NCBI RefSeq assembly: GCF_017591425.1
Contig: NW_024467106.1
Coordinates: forward strand, 28,882,501 to 28,946,500
Direction: 5' to 3'
Length of the DNA stretch: 64,000 nucleotides
Source: Ochotona curzoniae
Lineage: Eukaryota; Chordata; Mammalia; Lagomorpha; Ochotonidae
Positions within the stretch are counted from its first letter, which is position 1. Each line of letters starts with the position of its first letter. A model generated the notes under the pieces. It had not been told where the DNA came from and did no database searches. It saw only the letters and a program-made list of their open reading frames with translations. This document shows, one piece after another, positions 62,641-64,000 of the stretch. The translations under genes and the position numbers were made by a program.

Positions 62641-63555
62641 CCCCCTTGGGAAGACAAGGAGAGTGAGGAAGAGCCAGAATGTTCTCCACTTTCCCTGGAT
62701 TCCTTCAAGGCTGAAACGGGATCCTGGAGTGAGTGGGAACGGGTTGGCTCATTCCTGACAGGTTGCACAGGCTAAGAGAGCCAAGTTTGCTCTGAACTCA
62801 CACTGCGGATCATTCACTGCTGCTTGGCACACATACAAACCTTCAACTAAAAAATTGCAAAAGTCATCTTTTTTTTTTTTTTTGCTTGTTTGTTTTTTAG
62901 TTTGAAAGACAAAATTTTCAAAATATGCAATCCACTGGGGCAAAGAATTAAGTTTTAGAAAGCACAGAAATAGGATACAGGGAAGAAAAAATTAGGCCTG
63001 GCCCCAGTACAGAAAAACCAACTCGCATAAATAGGAAGTTGAATTTCACCCCACTCATCCAGACACTTGTGTCCCATGAAGCCGTGAAACCTCCTGAGCA
63101 AAGCACTCCCTCTAGTCCAAACCTCAGCTCCTGAAACCCACACTGGACCAAATACAAAGCAGGCACCCAGAGCTGGGTCACAATGTTATTTTTTCCTTAC
63201 ATCAAGTATCCAATCATATGGCAAGAATTTAAAAGCGAAGTAGTTCCTGGAGTTTAAATGGCTGGATGCTAATTACAAAAGGCAGGCAGCTGTGCCCAGC
63301 AAGGACCCTTAAAGTGTGTTAACACGGACGGATTCCATTCCCAATCCACTGGACCCCCATGGCATCGCCGTCTGGTCCTCACAGTGCCACAGGGCCCTGG
63401 GTTCTAATGCAGCTGGTGTCAGGTGCAATTCCCCACAACCAGCACCAATGCTCAAGGAATGCCAGTTAAGAGAAGCTGTACCAGTCTTTGCCTTGTACCA
63501 CTTTAGGTTATACAGGCAACTGAAAGATAGCAGTGATGGGCCAGTGATGCCTCTG

Positions 63556-63581
63556 CACACACACACACACACACACACACA
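63556..63581. repeat. (CA)13 microsatellite
   Basis: Pure 26-bp CA run. Confidence 0.97.
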
Positions 63582-63729
63582 GAAATCAGTCATGTAAAAC
63601 AGGGGCATTTCATAGAAGACAGTTGACACGCTTCACCATTCTTAGGAGCCAAGACATTTCCAGTGGTCTCCCCAGTACCTTAACTCTTATCTGCCCCTCT
63701 AGACAGCAAGCCAGGCTCACAGAACTGCA

Positions 63730-63815
63730 TGCCATTGGCTCAGGATTACACACTTAGTAAACCGGGAAGCTCAGACTCCAATCCAGATCTGCAAAGCCCA
63801 TGCAACCTGTAGTAC
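63730..63815 (-). mobile_element. MIR fragment
   Basis: 'attacacacttagtaaacc' and 'agactccaatccagatctgc' are the complement of the MIR core. Confidence 0.5.
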
Positions 63816-64000
63816 CCAATACCGAGGCACAGCTGAAGACAGCCCAGAACACACGGAGGGCATGCACTCAAGTTTCACTTATCCCAGTAAGTTCCTTGTC
63901 TATTACCAGGCAGAACGCACCTGTCAGCCTGCAATCTCACCCGGCATGATAGGGGGCTACAGGGATGGTGGTAATGGTACAGGGATCGGGGGGGCTTGAG

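Larger units (their letters stand above)
62320..64000. other. Right end of window, intron 1: no gene
   Basis: Contains a T-run at 62868-62884, two MIR pieces and a (CA)13 run. There is no CpG island, so the TDRD7 first exon is further right. Confidence 0.45.

Noticed and set aside
47090..64000. TDRD7 promoter or first exon
   Set aside because: No CpG island or GC-box cluster. CpG-rich spots such as 62160-62280 are the heads of young SINEs.

Overview
The window is vertebrate nuclear DNA from a lagomorph. It carries about 39 copies of the tRNA-derived C-type SINE (CSINE) that is diagnostic of rabbits and pikas. The young copies, with a body around 'cccatatgggtgccggttc' followed by an AATAAATAAATC tail, look more like pika (Ochotona) than rabbit. 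Lagomorph is a firm call; pika is an inference.

The only gene I can support is TDRD7 (Tudor domain-containing protein 7), on the minus strand. Fifteen coding exons lie between 47,089 and 7,774. They correspond to exons 2-16 of a 17-exon gene. All splice phases are compatible and there are no internal stops, giving 3,067 coding nt or 1,022 codons. The missing ~75 C-terminal codons and the 3' UTR lie left of position 1. The non-coding first exon and promoter lie right of position 64,000, because 47.1-64.0 kb has no CpG island and reads as intron 1. The product is a germ-granule and lens RNA-granule protein with three N-terminal LOTUS/OST-HTH domains and three Tudor domains.

Region by region: 1-6.85 kb (intron 16) is an old LINE-1 split by a younger LINE-1 and three SINEs. 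7.7-29.99 kb holds exons 16 to 7, separated by introns of 0.5-3.3 kb rich in SINEs. 30-39.8 kb is the large intron 6, which contains a 1.9-kb element with an internal ~57-bp tandem array and an A-rich 3' end. 39.8-47.1 kb holds exons 6 to 2. 47.1-64 kb is intron 1, with an L1M ORF2 remnant of over 4 kb at 51-55.4 kb, clustered SINEs and a nested inverted SINE pair at 61.65-62.28 kb. Every LINE-1 piece whose orientation I could read is antisense to TDRD7.

The observations most worth checking are: two consecutive non-canonical GC-AG introns (7 and 8) with the same AG|GCAAGC donor; an inverted SINE pair closely flanking exon 7, an arrangement that favours back-splicing and RNA editing; the VNTR-bearing element in intron 6; and the L1-in-L1 and SINE-in-SINE nests with recognisable target-site duplications. 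I found no separate new gene system.
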